Shown here piece by piece: positions 1-14,200 of a stretch of 64,000 bases of DNA. The translations under genes were made by a program, and so were the position numbers. Location: the NCBI RefSeq assembly GCF_932526225.1, contig NC_064034.1, positions 5,566,001-5,630,000 on the forward strand, read 5' to 3'. Numbering within the stretch: position 1 is the stretch's first letter; each line of letters begins with the position of its first letter. The notes below the pieces were generated by a model. It saw only the letters and a program-made list of their open reading frames with translations. It was not told where the DNA came from and did no database searches. The stretch comes from Nematostella vectensis. Lineage: Eukaryota; Cnidaria; Anthozoa; Actiniaria; Edwardsiidae.

Positions 1-49
1 CACGGCAGCTGGCATTTATTATAATCATTGTGTTAACTACATTTCAATT

Positions 50-1310
50 TCATTGACCATGATATCTGTGACCTACCAGCTCAAGTTTGGCCTTCTCTTG
101 TTGTTGCACCTGTCTTATGAGGTCTGCAAGTTTAGATTCCCCATTCAACCTCAACACATCCTCTATTTCCCTTATGTCGTGAGACAGGTTACTAAATTTA
201 AGGGTTATTTCATTGATGTATGTACGGTAAGTAGGAAAGTCGTAGTTTGGGGCATCTTGCAGATAAGCTTTGAACACCCTGTAAATTGAACAAAAATCTT
301 TAGTGAATTTATACTAAGGAAATAATTGTAAGTGTTTATTTTTGGTGAAATTTTTGGGTCGAGAAATACAGACACGACACATAGCCAGGATTTGACAAAG
401 GAGGAGGATGGTACCCTTAATGATCTAATGAATGCCCCGGATCTAAAGACTGCTTCCTATCTAACTAACACCTCCCCCCCCCCTAAGCTTACAAGTTTGT
501 ATTAACACCCCTCTCTAATAAATGCCCCCCACTATTTAATGCCTCTCCCTCCCACCCTCCTTCCCAGCTTAAAAAAAACAAAAGACAGGAATTCCAGTTA
601 TATAAATCAAATTCAATTGCCTTCTTGCTTAATTTGAACATGGCTTCTACTGGTTGAGACATGCTCAATGTTAAGAAGCACTAGCCACAGGCTATAATTA
701 AAAGTGATCCTGACTGAGATTAGAACTCCACTGCACTTGAACGCCATCCCCCCCTCCCTTGGGTCATCGAAATTTAATCAATCATTTATGGTAAGCTGGC
801 TGATCATGTGCTACAACACTCTAAGATCAGGCTATCAATAAAAAAAAACAATAATTAGCAGAGTGCCACCTTGCATTCGCCGAACTCCACTAGAAGCTTT
901 CCGGATTTAAGAAAATGCTATATAGTGGATAAAATCTTGTCTTTTGATGCTCAAGATCTTGTTTTTGTTTTCATGAAAAGGAATAATACTCACTCGCCAA
1001 ATACTTTGTAGGTCTTCACTCTATCTTCCTGGTGTGCGTAAAACCGCTTCAAATGCTGCTTGAGGCTAACAGCCTCAGCCTTAAAACAAAAAATCCAAGA
1101 AAAAAAAAATAAAAAAAAAGGATTTTTTGCAAATCCATAGATTTCATGGCGAAGACTTGAAAAAGCGAAGTTTTGAAAGGACTGGAGAGCCGTGTTTGGA
1201 GCTCCATGTTTTCATTACTTCAAAGATATAATGACGATGATTTGTCTAGCTTTCGTTTTAGTGCATAAAATATATAGACACATTACCTCTTCTGACAAAC
1301 TGCCGTCCAT
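50..1310 (-). CDS. REX1BD: REX1BD-like protein (REX1-B domain), 112 aa, 3 exons
   Basis: Three exons join in frame on the minus strand: 1310-1287, 1079-994 and 278-50 (stop TGA). Introns begin GTAATG and GTGAGT and end in AAG and CAG, and the phases agree (0, then 2). The product starts MDGSLSEE. It continues with an amphipathic helix (KQHLKRFYAHQEDRVKTYK) and a stretch DAPNYDFPTYRTYINEITLK, then a C-terminal coiled coil rich in Q, E and K. The pattern of a helix, a D-F..YR motif and a closing coiled coil is that of the small REX1-B family (human REX1BD/C19orf60), named after a Chlamydomonas gene linked to excision repair. The molecular role in animals is poorly known. Length matches a short family member. 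The gene is head to head with PIGW. The identification rests on remembered family pattern, not a search. Confidence 0.8.
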
Positions 1311-1432
1311 TTTTTTTTTCAAGAAAAATACCATTTTTGCCAGGCGTTCCATGTCCTAAAAAGGGCCTGCGTCCTAAAGCGTGCGGCCGCTGACTTCTCT
1401 TTCTGTATATTCACTGGCGCATAATAACTAAG
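1311..1432. promoter_or_regulatory. Short bidirectional promoter between REX1BD and PIGW
   Basis: Only 122 bp separate the two divergent start codons. The stretch has a T-run next to the REX1BD start, a GC-rich core (gcgtcctaaagcgtgcggccgc) and no obvious TATA box at either side. Both 5' UTRs and the core promoter must fit here unless upstream non-coding exons exist. A shared promoter is inferred from geometry. Confidence 0.6.
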
Positions 1433-4400
1433 ATGGCGGATGCGCGGAACCTTACGTACAGAGAGCTGCAGCAGTTATTTGTGAGTAATTTGAATGGCAC
1501 GACGTTGTCCGAGATTGCGGTGGTTGTTTCATCAGCACCACTAGCTGTTCTTCTCAGAACATTCCTTGGGGTGACCTTACTTCGGAGTCTGTCTATTGAT
1601 TCTCCCTTCAAATCAAGGTACTTCCTTTTTATGCATTTCAAATCCCTTGGAAGGGTGGGGTTAACGTAGGGGTTTAGAGCACTTTGAACTAGAATTTGTC
1701 CCGAGTGGGTGGTCGAATTGAGGGTTTTAAAATTTTAGACGTTACCACACCCACCCTGGGGAGTGGGGACGGAGTGCGGACAAAAATAAAAACAACCCGA
1801 GGGCACTGGCCTATATCAGGTGGATTGTTGTCTAAAATGTCATGTAATTAAACCTTTTACATAGGGGCACTTGAATGAAGTTAATACCAACGGGGTAGGG
1901 ACTTTTTTCAGTTTTGTTTAGGGTTAAAGGAGGAGTGTCACGGTAACTCGCAAGACGGGAAGCCTGTGTACTATTTTTCAAAATAGCCAATCAGAGACGT
2001 CCATGATAGGAGAGTATCGGATGGCAAAGATTGCAAGAGAATCGCTTTAGTTAATTGTACTATTTGTTATGTCTCAGACCCCTGAGAAACCTCTTACTTC
2101 TTGATGAAATAAGCGTCTTGTTATCAGCGCTTGGAGGTCCCTGGAGGCCATATCGAAGACTCTGAGGCAACGCTGTGGTTCATATTTGATGTTTATTTCA
2201 TTGTAAATTCCGGAGTTACGCTTCAGAGCTTTGCGTGGCTTAACAATTAAGTTACACTTCCCTCTACTAACAAAATATGTCTAACTTTGCCGGTTATTCT
2301 TCCAAGGTGGTGACTGTTACTAGAAATAATCAGAGGCCACCAGTAGCAAAAATGTCCGAGATAAAGAGGAGGACAGAGAAAGATAGAAAAAAGCAATACT
2401 CCAAAGAAGAGAATAACAGACATCAAGTTGTTTACTTGTGCAATAAAAACCCTTGCACTGAAAGTCTTACCAATGATATTATTCTTGTCAGCATTGAATA
2501 TTCGATTTAGCTTTCGGATGGGCAGTAAAGCAGAGAGATATTTAGTGCTTAGCTGTTAGAATAAAGTATGTCTAGAGATGGTAGAGTGGAAATTGATTAT
2601 CCAACTGCAATGACCTGATTTTTTGTTTGTTTCTCTTTTGTAGTGCAATCATATTACTGGATTATGCTACTTTAGTGTTCCCAGTGCTTATGAACTTCAC
2701 TATAATGTCAGAGCATGTTGGTATATACTTCATCACCATGGTAACTGTCATGCTCAGCTTGACTGTCACCTTGATCATCACCAACTCCAATCATGCTGTT
2801 CCAACAATGAGCCAGATTTTACAATCAAGGATGTCTGGACGTCAGCCTTTCATCTGCAACTTTAGGGCATATGTTTTAATTGCCACTGCTATTAGCATAC
2901 TTGCAGTAGATTTTAAAATATTTCCACGCCGGTTTGCTAAGGCAGAGACCTACGGTAGTGGTTTGATGGATGTAGGGGTCGGTGCATTTGTTGTTTCCAA
3001 TGCCATTGTGTCTCGGGAAGCCAGGCAGGCACACAAGCCTCTTGGTGGTATTGTTAAAAACACTGTGAGCTCCATCCGGTCTGGGTTACCATTGCTAGTA
3101 CTTGGCATGATGCGGTGTGTAGCAGTGAAAAGCACTGATTACCAGGAACATGTATCAGAATATGGTGTACACTGGAATTTCTTCCTGACACTTTTTGTAG
3201 TAAGGGTAAGTTCAAACATAGTTAATTGCAATAATAATCTCCTGAAAATGGTCTTCAAACATTACACTTACCAACTTTATGAAATCATTTCTTAGCCTTT
3301 TTTTGTTTTCACTTACTGTTTTTCTTTAAATCTCACAACTGCACAATCGTAAGACATGGAAAGGTACAAACCATGACTTGGATTGACAGTGCTGTCATTA
3401 TTTTAATCATGGACTAAATGTGCTCAATCTTAGCTTTTTGATGCTTTTATACATGAGATCCTGAGTTCATTATATTAATATTGTGTTTTTTCTTTGTTCG
3501 AAGGTCCTATCTTCTTTTATTGTGTGTATAATTCCTGGCTCAAAGCTGTATGGACTGGCTGGTTTTTTGCTAGCTATACTGTACCAGTACTTCCTGTCTA
3601 ATCTTGGTCTAAAGCAGATTGTCCTCTATGGTAGCAATAATGATGGTTCTAGAAATGGATTGCTGGATGCTAACCGTGAGGGATTGGTATCCAATATTGG
3701 GTACTTGGCTTTGTATTTTTTGGCTCTACAACTCGGGAAATTTCTTTTTGAGAAGAGGTAAAACAAAAAAACCTACAAAGTGTGGCAAATGGTAAACAAG
3801 ATTTTTCACACTTTGACAAAAAATCTTGCTTCCAAAAATTCTGGGATCATTTGCTAACTCCTATTTTTAAATTTAATTTTGTCAAAATAATACTTTTTCT
3901 TTTTCAAATTCCCAGGGACACATTTGCATCATGGATGACGGTGTTTTTTGTGTTGTTCAGTCTGGATGCTTTGTTTTGGATTGGAACTTTGCTCTGTAGC
4001 CATAATATCAGTCCAGTATCAAGACGCCTAGCGAACCTTTCTTTTGTTCTGTGGCAGGTATTGTCCCTTTATTACTGTTGTTATTTGCATCACACAAGGT
4101 AGTAGTTTACCTGCCAACCCCTAGAGCTCAAAAGCAAGGAAAGTGTTCTTCAAATACAACTGCTGATAAGATAAGAATAAAGAATCCTATTAGATGCCAC
4201 CATCCTTAATACCTTTGCTGAGAGATTTAAAACTGTGAGTCTTCCGTGAGAACCCGGGAGAGTAGGCAGGTATGTGCATACCTGTCAACTCTCCTGCATT
4301 AGGCGGGAGTTTCAAGATTTTGAACCCCTTCTCCCCGCTTTGAGCACCAAATCTCCTGCTTTTTAGCAATTTTAATCGCTTCCGAAAAATTATCCATAGA

Positions 4401-5103
4401 AAATCATCATTTTGCCTATTTTCTATTAAAATATTTAAAACAACAATTCCCTTGCATAGCACAATTTATCTAACACCCTTGTGAGATCTATAAGTGGATT
4501 TTTTTTGTGAGAGCTTTCTATACGGCAAACGCCTGCAAGGTTAAACCCACCCCGCCCCCCCAAAATGAATATACCCCACCCCTCCCCCCAAAAACTTCTC
4601 AAGCCTTGAGATTTTCGGAGGTTGACAGGTATGTATGTGTGGCCACAATTAAGATAATGCTGCATCATTTGCAGGGAGAAATTCTGTCTTTATGATACTA
4701 AAAGCAAACAATTGCTTAAAACTCATTCCAGATGGCTTACAACATTCAGCTATTAGCAAGCTTCCTGCTAGTTGACCTGCTTTCTACTGCTGTCCAGACT
4801 CTCCTAAGAACTGAGGGCTCACCTGCAGGAGGCTGTGAGAAGTGTTACCCTTTCTACAGCCATTCATCTTTACGTCGCAAATCGATCAAGGAGTGTGAAT
4901 GCCAGTGTCTCATTGCAGCCATTAACAGAAACCAATTGGTATATTTCTTGTTAGCCAACATTCTTACTGGGGCAGTAAATTTCCTAGTGCAAACTCTGTA
5001 TTGTGGTACATGGCTTAGCTTTCTTATTATCTGTGGTTACATGTTTGCAGTTAATTTGATAGCTCTTGTGCTGCATAGTTGCAATATAACATTGAGAGTA
5101 TAA
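1433..5103 (+). CDS. PIGW: PIGW/GWT1 GPI-anchor inositol acyltransferase, 504 aa, 5 exons
   Basis: Exons 1433-1617, 2644-3205, 3504-3757, 3916-4057 and 4732-5103 join with matching phases into 505 codons including the stop. The product is 504 aa, the length I recall for human PIGW. The N-terminus contains FVSNLNGTT, a hallmark of PIGW/GWT1. Residues from exon 2 give DFKIFPRRFAKAETYGSGLM, the most conserved block of the family. The C-terminus contains NRNQLVYFLLANILTGAVN. Many hydrophobic helices are visible in every exon, as expected for a multi-pass ER membrane enzyme. The family transfers an acyl chain from acyl-CoA to the inositol of glucosaminyl-PI during GPI-anchor synthesis. Intron 1 (1618-2643) is the largest; intron 4 carries a MITE. 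No frameshift or premature stop is seen. Confidence 0.95.
4277..4633. mobile_element. MITE with CATACCTGTCAAC inverted ends and TATGTG duplication
   Basis: Left end CATACCTGTCAACTCTCC and right end reverse complement CATACCTGTCAACCTCCG form terminal inverted repeats. Both sides are flanked flush by TATGTG (4271-4276 and 4634-4639), a 6-bp target duplication. The inside is C/T rich and has no gene. It sits in PIGW intron 4 and has a decayed relative at about 16,830. Confidence 0.75.
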
Positions 5104-6684
5104 TTTGAAGCTTATAGAGCACAGACCATAGGCAATTCTTGCTCCCAGCTTAGTAATTTTATCAGTCTTATAAGAAGTGGTCTCCTTTGCAGTCTCCTGA
5201 TATGTTATGATCTTGTGGCTCATTTGGGTCACCAAGCAAGGACAGAGGCGTTATCCCTACCAATTATATACACAACAATATGACAACCTTTTGTTCTTGA
5301 CACAGGCTCACAGCATTCTGAAACACTCTGCTATCAGATTTGCATAATGTTAAACACCAAACCTTGAAAAGAAAACCACAAAGTAGTATTTCTTGGTTTT
5401 CCTGGATTTCTAACTGGGGGGCATCGTTCTAGTATGTATTTCAGCCAGATCTGGAGGTCAAATGCTGATTTACTAATTCAGGTAAAGAAGTGTTGGGAAA
5501 GCAGTTGTCACTGAGCCTAGGCACAGTCTGACAGAGGTCAGGATGACTGCATATTATGAGTATCCTTCATGTGTGAGTCCCATTTAGATGACTTCTACTG
5601 AAATTACTTTGGGATAAAAGGGAAAATATCATAATTTTTCTTATACAGAGGATTTGAGAAAAAGTTGCTTTATTTAATTAAACCATGGACAAAAAAAAAT
5701 CTGCAATAAGATTAATAAGAATATATTGAATAGCTCTTTGCATGATTAGTGATATGCATCAGTCACTTGGAGTTGTTGATGGAGGCCGGGATTTTGGGGG
5801 GCCTTTTAAGATGCTCAAGGAAAATTAATCATACTTCATGCGCCAAAGCAATGCTAACTTTTTAAAGCAAAAAGACAGTTGCTGTTTGAAACACATTTAT
5901 TACGCTTGTGCATTGTTGATGAATAAATAAGTTTACATGGTGTGAAGAATTTACTTAGATTAATAAATAAAAGATAAAATATATTTGATTATTTTGATTT
6001 ATATGAGATTTAAACTAATTTAAACTAGATTGAAACACATTTATTACGCTTGTGCATTGTTGATGAATAAATAAGTTTACATGGTGTGAAGAATTAACTT
6101 AGATTAATGAATTAATAAATAAAAGATTTATGAGATTTAAACTAATAAGGTGGCACATCTATCACAATAACTAAGTGAAACTCAATTGTCTATTTTATGA
6201 GATGGAAATCTTCCCTTATTAGTACAAATGTAAAACGGCTTACAAACCAGTGATTTGCAAATTTTGTTTAAACGTTTTGGTATTTTTTTTTGTGATTGTA
6301 TAATGGTATGGAAATACTATAATGACAATGGTGTATTTTGTTTTCCTTGAGGACCCAGGGTGCAGTTGTGACCACCACATTTAGAAATAGGGTGGTTTAG
6401 TTCCGAGACACATACATGCATTCCTTGCCATTGTCACGCCACATTCAGGGTACCATTCTTTGCATGTTTTAAGTCTTCTTTATGATGTGATTGTGGCAAA
6501 AATCAGTGAGCATGCTGAATCAAATGTAAATGAGCCAGTATCCTGTCCATTATTATTGCCTCAGCACACTGTGTGGCCAAGAATAAAAAAGAGCTAAAGA
6601 AGAAGAGAGAATTCAATATAAGTGCCAATTCTGTATAGTGTAAAGAGGTTTGGATCTATTCTTTTCATGTTAGATTCAGAATCA
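5104..6684. other. Convergent intergenic region between PIGW and TTC39
   Basis: AT-rich sequence between two gene 3' ends. No open frame with family resemblance was seen. It holds the dispersed duplication listed at 5886-6126. Confidence 0.6.
5886..6126. repeat. Two direct copies of an ~90-bp AT-rich segment
   Basis: The segment beginning tgaaacacatttattacgct occurs at about 5887 and again at 6031, a spacing of 144 bp, with very few differences. It looks like a recent local duplication. Confidence 0.8.
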
Positions 6685-9600
6685 TCACAATGTTGTTTCC
6701 TTTTGTACTAATAGACTCCCAGGCTTTTGATTAATGGCTGCGTCAAGTGCTTCTGTGTATTCCCCATCACTTCCTTCTCCCTCTGACGCTGTGCTGTAGT
6801 CAGATCCCGCCTCCCATGTATCTGAGCAATCAAGGCTTTGACTTGTGCTGTCGGCATTGTTGTTTAGTGAAGATTCACCTTTCTTTTTTGCTGCTTTTTG
6901 TTTCTTCTTAATGTCTTTGAGTACTTCTATACCTGCATGGATTCGAAAGTGCAGTCGGTTTTCCATAAGATACCCTTGGTAGTCTTTCCTGCAACACAAC
7001 ACATAAACAGTTTGGGGAAAATTTGAAGGGACGATTTTGAGCAGGCAGCATTGCATGTCCGAAGAACTCACACTTAGACGCCATTTGAACAAGACTACAC
7101 TAGATAATTTGCAATGTCTACCTTGCTTTGTTGAGGTACTTTTTGGCCAAGTCATAATTTTTCAGATCCATATACAGGAAGCCAACCTCGGCACATGCAT
7201 ATGCTCCCAGATGATTGTCCAAGACGATGTCCTTTGACCTAAAAAAAATTGCAGAGGTTTCTTTATAACCAAGCCCCCCTCCTCTTCCCTTCGTTTATGC
7301 TTTCCACGTGTTTACATCCCTCTCTTTTCTTCCCCTTAACCCTTCAAAAATTGGTTTCCATAGCAGAGCCCCTCTCCTCTAGGATTAAAAACTTTATTAT
7401 ACTGTAGCCAAGACATTCAAATCAAAATGGTCGCTGTCTGGTCACTGGTGTCCTTTGCGCAAATTTGGTTACTTTGCTAAGCGACTGTGAGAGAAAATCT
7501 AACTATGGATCTGAAACAAGCAACGTTTGATCAACGTCACCATTCTTAAGGTAGCCAATCAATAGAAGTGCTTATTCCATGGATTTGATGAGATAGTCAC
7601 CTGCTGACAGCAGCAAGGAGGCTTTCTAACGCCCACTGCGGTTTGCCTGTGTGTTGGTAACACATTCCTTCCAGTATCTTTCCAAGACACCAGTCATCCG
7701 CATATAGCTCGTGACCTGAATGTGAGGAACCAGGCATTATACTAAAGCAAATACAGATTCGTAAAATACCACATCAACTGATAAGTATCTCCCAATATCT
7801 CACAACTTTTAATCATTGCAACAAAGCAGTGTTCATCGCGTCATAACGTTATTCCCAAAGTATCTGCCCAGGATTCAATTCACGCGCCTGTTGCGTTCGC
7901 TGCTGAAGTTGTCCTAATTTTAAATATCGGACAAAAATGATGAAACCGAAGAGACTTACTAGGATCCAGGGACTCGAGGGAGCTCTGCACCAGCTTCAGT
8001 AGAGGTTTGACGAGGTCTGGTCGCCGACGTAGCAGTCTAAAGCCATTCCACATGTGGATAAGCTCCTTATAAGCAAGACACGTGTTAACAAATTTTTCAT
8101 GACACTCATGGTTTATGGTATCTTTGTCGTATGACCTTTACCGAGACAGGCTTACAGAAATGACAACCTTATAACTTTTATGGCAGTGTCTTAAGCCAAA
8201 AAGAAAGAGTTGATAACGTTTTTTGCACCTTTCCAACACCACCACAACCCCACCGATTTCCATCACAGCGTATGACAACATTTTAAAATAAAAATATGGA
8301 AGAACCAAGATTTCACAGCACTCGATTAGTACACGTCACCTCGTCTCTCTTTAACATTTCGGAGGTTTTCATAAAACAGCAACAACAAAATACATCAACA
8401 GCAAACGGCTGCCTTTTGTTCATCGTTCCATACTCACAAGGCCTGGGAGAAACAACCATTTGCCTTGGTTGAAGTATCTGCTGGCCTTGTATACACAGTA
8501 CTTCTCGAAAGGGATAGACTTTCCTGCTATTCGCTGCTTGAAGTCTGGAAGATGGCTGGAACAAACGTCCTTTTTAATAAACCTGCAAGATCGCGGTTTT
8601 CCGGGATCCACATCGTGGAATGCGGGGTACGGTTCATGGAATACGGGATCCACGTCACTGAATACGGGATGCGATTCATGGAATAAGGGATCCACATCGT
8701 GAAAAGCGTGATCCGATTCAGGGAATAAAGGATCTACGTAATGAGACTTACTCTTTGAGAAGTTGTCTAAGATGTGTATCAAATATAGATATTTGCGGGA
8801 TCATATTTGAGAGTACCTGAACATGTATTCCTCTCCATCAGACTCTTCGGTATCATCTTCTGGGTCTACTGGTTGATTCGTAATTCTGCACATGAACTTG
8901 AATGATGCTTTTAGGTACATATAGCTCGTCTAAAAGTAAAGGAAGCAGGAAACGTTCTTTTAGGCTACGATAAAGACGTATCCTTTCAGACCTTAACAAA
9001 AAAATTCAACTTAGCGTTAATCTACTACTTTTCCTCATTCTAACGCGATAAACAAAGTGAAAGCCTATTACCTTTGACCACCTGCTCTCCTTGAGTAACA
9101 CCGCAGCATAATGATAGGCCTTTGCCCAGTCACTCTGAAAACTAAGACATAACAACGTGAAGCAACCTCCGGGATGCGAAGCAACCACAACAAGGATAAG
9201 ACAGACAAGTCACACTCACCTATAACACCACATCAGCTCCCAGTAGCAAATGTGGTGAAACTGCTTCCATTCGGATTGAACTTGAATGGAGTAGTTGTAC
9301 CGTTCTACAGCCTACGAGCAGAAAAGACAGCTTCGATAAGACCTCATATAATTCAGAGCAATGCTGGATAAAGTCGCGTCTCATTGTTATTCTATATTAT
9401 ATATTTATACATATTTTTGTATGTCTGCCACACCCACCTCATCTAGCTTTCCCTGAACCTGCTTGATGCGGCCAGCATAGTACAGAAAGATGGCTCCCTA
9501 GACATACAAAACAACATGTTAAAAATAATTTTTTAAAAGCTACAAAAATAAAGACAGCATCACCAGACTCGCTGAGGATATTAGGATACTTCAGCTTGGT

Positions 9601-11134
9601 ATATCACGAAAAGCTATTGTTAGACTTTTCGGTTCTGGATCTGGATTTTGTCGCTAAAGGCAGAGGTGATCTACCTTGGGAAAAGTCTTCATGAAAGGCT
9701 CGATAATCTCCTCTGCGTAGTCAACATCACCGTCTCCGATACCTGTACGAGAAATTGGGATATAAAGCTCTATAAGAAGTTGTCCACGTATGAGTTACAG
9801 CGTACATATTAACAGTCTGTTGCGTGGGGTACCCACCTAGGTAGTATGTGATGACACAATGGTATGCAAGAAGGATCATTGCACACATAGGAGATCGCAA
9901 GCTCTCGGCCCGACAGCCCTTATCCAAGTGCTCAAGACCCGATTCCTATAGCAAAATTGTAACAATGACATAATTTCATACTTGTGACATACTAACAGAG
10001 CATTAGGTAATACAGTCAAAAGACATCTGTAAATCAAATTACACATTCAAAGAAGATTATTGGCCAATCAAGCCATCAGACAAACTCATAAATCTGTTAA
10101 ATTAGCAGATATTTTTTTAATCAGACATTTTTATAAAGAATAAGATTTTCAGTTTTGTTTCAAATAGAGACGTGTTTTTCTAAGTAAGCATTAAACAAAG
10201 TTGACACTCACCTTGTCTCCTGAGAACCCCACCCATTCAAGCAGTCGTATCAGCTTGGCAGGCAAAAGACTTAGCAACTTGTAAAAAACGAAAAAACAAA
10301 TGTATTTAGTGAAGGTAAGCAGGTTGTACCCCAAAGTCCCCTTCCTGCGAGATGCTTTCAATAACTTAACTTACAAGATTAAAGCTTCCAATTCCTAAAT
10401 GTACACCACCCTCAAAGTCATTCCTTTGTGGAGAGTTCTTGAGGGAATCTGATTGATTCATCACCATGTCCATACACGTTCTGTGTGGGAAAAGTTAATG
10501 ATTGTCCAAAAATTAAGAAAATAATAACCCGCCATTATGACTGCTGGTTGTCATATCCTCGATAACACACAAACAACACGCAACACGCAACCCCAAAGAA
10601 AAAGTTTTATGAACATTGGCCAATTAGCATGACTGAATGATTTACTGTTTGGCACAAACTTTATAACAAGGAAATATCATTGCCTAGTGATGTTGATGCC
10701 AATCAGAGATACTAAACAAAACTGTAGGCATGCATCCCATTGTATGCCACAAGATGGTGATAAATTGTTTACAATTTATTACACCAGGGAAAGATCTTTA
10801 GGGTCCATATAGGTACAGTTAAATACAGTACATGATCCTTGACATACACATGGTTCTACTCAGGGCAACTGTGCTTTTAGACCACTAGCAATGCTAAGGT
10901 GTGGTTGATAGTCAGGTGCTACTCTCAGGATCATGTGGTAAAGACTTACTTGTATGATTGGTAGCATGAACGTATCTTGAGAGCACCTTTGATAAAACTG
11001 ATAAGATTTTCATCCTAAAGAGAGTGACAAACATGTTAAGAACAATTAACAATGACCAAACTGGAATAACTTTTGCCATACCAGCCACTCATATGCATAT
11101 ATTATGACTGAACCAGGAAGTATCAAAAGAGGGA

Positions 11135-11233
<99 letters not shown>

Positions 11234-14200
11234 CGCAGAGGGAAAGATGACCCATATGACTATGATAAGGTAGTGTGAAGTGATTTAGTTGCCTAAATTG
11301 CTCTGGGTGTTTTTGTTCTTCGATCAGAATCACCTACTGTACATCTAATGGCAACCCAAAAGTTACCAATATGTGCTTGGCTGTTACTAAAAAATATGAT
11401 GTTAATGTCATATTTAGCACCTCAGCATGCCAGTATGTGGATATTCCAGAGGGCCTCACCTGGATAAATGTGAGCAGTGCTCTTTGTAATAAGCACTCTG
11501 CATAACACAGCTCAGCATGTCTCTCCTGCTCTGTCAAAGAGTCATATGATGGATTCCAGATCCAGCTGGAGAAGGATTCTGACCAAGAATTTTTATGCCG
11601 CTCTCTGGAAATTGTGAAACAATTTGTTAAACCAAAAACCAACAAGATGGAAGATGACTCACATCATCAGCAAAAAGAAAACAAGGAGTTTTAGATCCAT
11701 TTGCCTTTGTGTTTTACTAGTTCACTTCTCTTACAGAACTACTCTCAAACATATAGGTGTATGCATTGTGCACATAAGTCTAACAAACAACCTTTTTTGT
11801 AATTTGTGAACAAATCAAAGCCAACAGTTTGTCCAACAGGCAGATGCATGGCTAGAGGGTTGAGGGCATGTGCAACTCTGGTTGGTTTATGGTAAATATT
11901 ACTTTCTACAATATTTGTCACCTACTTCTGGCAGACATCTAGAGCTGTCTTCATGCTTTCCACTGCCTGTTCAATTGCTTGCTGATCATTTCAACAAAAT
12001 ACAAAATAAAGTGTTAATGTTAGTTGTGTTATAGTTTTTTTGAAGAATTGACCAATACAATCAATGTACTCACAGGTTCAAAGGTCATAACAGCTTGAAG
12101 GTACATGATGGTACCATAGCCAAGAGCATGGTACATGCTTTCCTTTGCCCTAGTAAATTAATTAGATCAGTCCGAAGATAGGTAAATCAGGATTTTTTTT
12201 ATAAATAATGATCAGGTGGAGTACACAGGATTGGCTGAGGGGGGTGAGCAGTCATTGGTATCATGGAAAAAGCATAGTATTTGAAGATTTTCAGCCACCA
12301 AGGGGGGGGGGGAAAGGGTTCCCACGCACCCCCTTGTCTATGCGCCTGGCATTTAGCAATGATTTGCTGGGGTGGTGGTATATGAGAAATGTCTAAAAAT
12401 TGTTAATATTCTTCAACAAGTAGTGACTGTTTCAGGCCCTATACACTATACTACAGCACAAATGCAGATGCATGTTCAATGTTATTAACCATTGTCCACT
12501 TAATTCCCTAATCAGTCAAAAGACATTAGATAAATTTTCTAAAGAAAATTATGCAGTTGATTTATCATCCTCTAAAGGCATCTCCACGTGTTAGAAAATC
12601 AAGGATAGACCATCATGAATAAAAAATATAGGCATGGGATATGGTGGGCATGGCAAGCAAACAAGACAGGTTTTTGTGAAAGGGGGGCGTGAGGAGAGAG
12701 ACTAAGCAGCTTCCACAATGCTACCCTTTAACTAATATGCCAAAGAAGAAGGTTGATGAATAATGCTAATGTAAGGTCAGTCACTGAAAGGTTGTAGGAG
12801 GGTATAACATGCCTATAGTATAGTATAGCTGAAGAAACTGCTGGGAATATAAATCTAACTCCACAAGAAGACAAACAAAACCTGAGTATGGAACCAGGCT
12901 TCAACATGACCAGACGTACTTAATTGATGAAAATCGATCATCAGAGATAAATCAATATCAATTGATGGAAGTTTTTTAATTAGTATCGATTGGTATTGGC
13001 CAATCGATGACCAATCGAAAGTCACACGAAGATCGTCGGCCAATCACATCAATTGATATCGATTTACATCGATAACTTACAGAGACCACAGGGGGAGGAT
13101 TTTGTTGCATGTGTGTCGGCGTATTTGAGAGGCGCCGGATAATAGCTCTTTAGCCAGGTTTTTAGGCATACACCATGTATGCAGGCTTTACAGTTACAGT
13201 CTCAGTATAAGGTACAAACATTTTGTTTGGTAGTCAGGGATCTTGAAGGAATCTTTTGGGTGGGTAAAAAATTCCGAATTTCGGGGGTATACTGATTGTA
13301 GCGTAGCATTGTTCGTGGCTATGGAATTTAAGAGATGACAAGTTTTTTGCATTTTACCAGGGCATTTTATTTTTCTGACGGTGAAAAAGGGAATGCACTA
13401 ATGTGTGCACTAGTCAACCCTGAAAGATCAGGGCTCGTAAAGGGGTTTTCGACAATAAATTACAGCTACATTTACAGTTTCAGTTTACAGTTTTTTTATC
13501 AGAAGGGTCTTTCTTATCAACAGGATATGGCTGTATGCATGGGCATCTTGCGATTCCAAGAACGCTGCTCAAAACTATTTTTTTTAACAGTCACATTTCA
13601 CAAGTACCACTTCGTACCACTTTCGAAGTTTTGCGAAAAAAGAAACCAGCTTTCTGCAACCTAGGTTTATCCAAATGTTCACTCGAACTAGATCTTAATT
13701 TTGCTCTTGTAGTCTTGCCGCACCCAAACTTGCGTAATTGAAACACAGCATCACCAGTACCATTTTTATGTTTTTACTGATAGCAAAACTCTTTACATAA
13801 TGCAGCTTACATAGAAAGGCTGTGCCAAGACACGAACACATCATATATTAACGTAATTTTTTTTCTTCGCATTCCCATATAACATTAATGATATTGCATA
13901 TAGGTATTGCAACAAACTGACAACTTTGATAAAATAATAACAGGTTTATACGGATTAACAAATGATCACGTTTCAAGGATGTCTCCAGCCTAGCAATTTT
14001 TTGTTGACATATCAAGCCACCCTAAGCCCTATTATCAAGGGTAAATCAATAACACTCGATCATCAATCGATGAAAATCGATCATCAATCAATAAAAGGAC
14101 ACGAATACCTTGGTTATTGATTGGTCATCGATTTCCAATATCAATCAATTGTTTGTTATCAATTGTTAATGATTGGTATCGGTTGCGATTGATATTATTG

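Noticed and set aside
2277..2510. 77-codon Lys-rich frame in PIGW intron 1
   Set aside because: No family likeness, no splice support; the PIGW phases fit without it.
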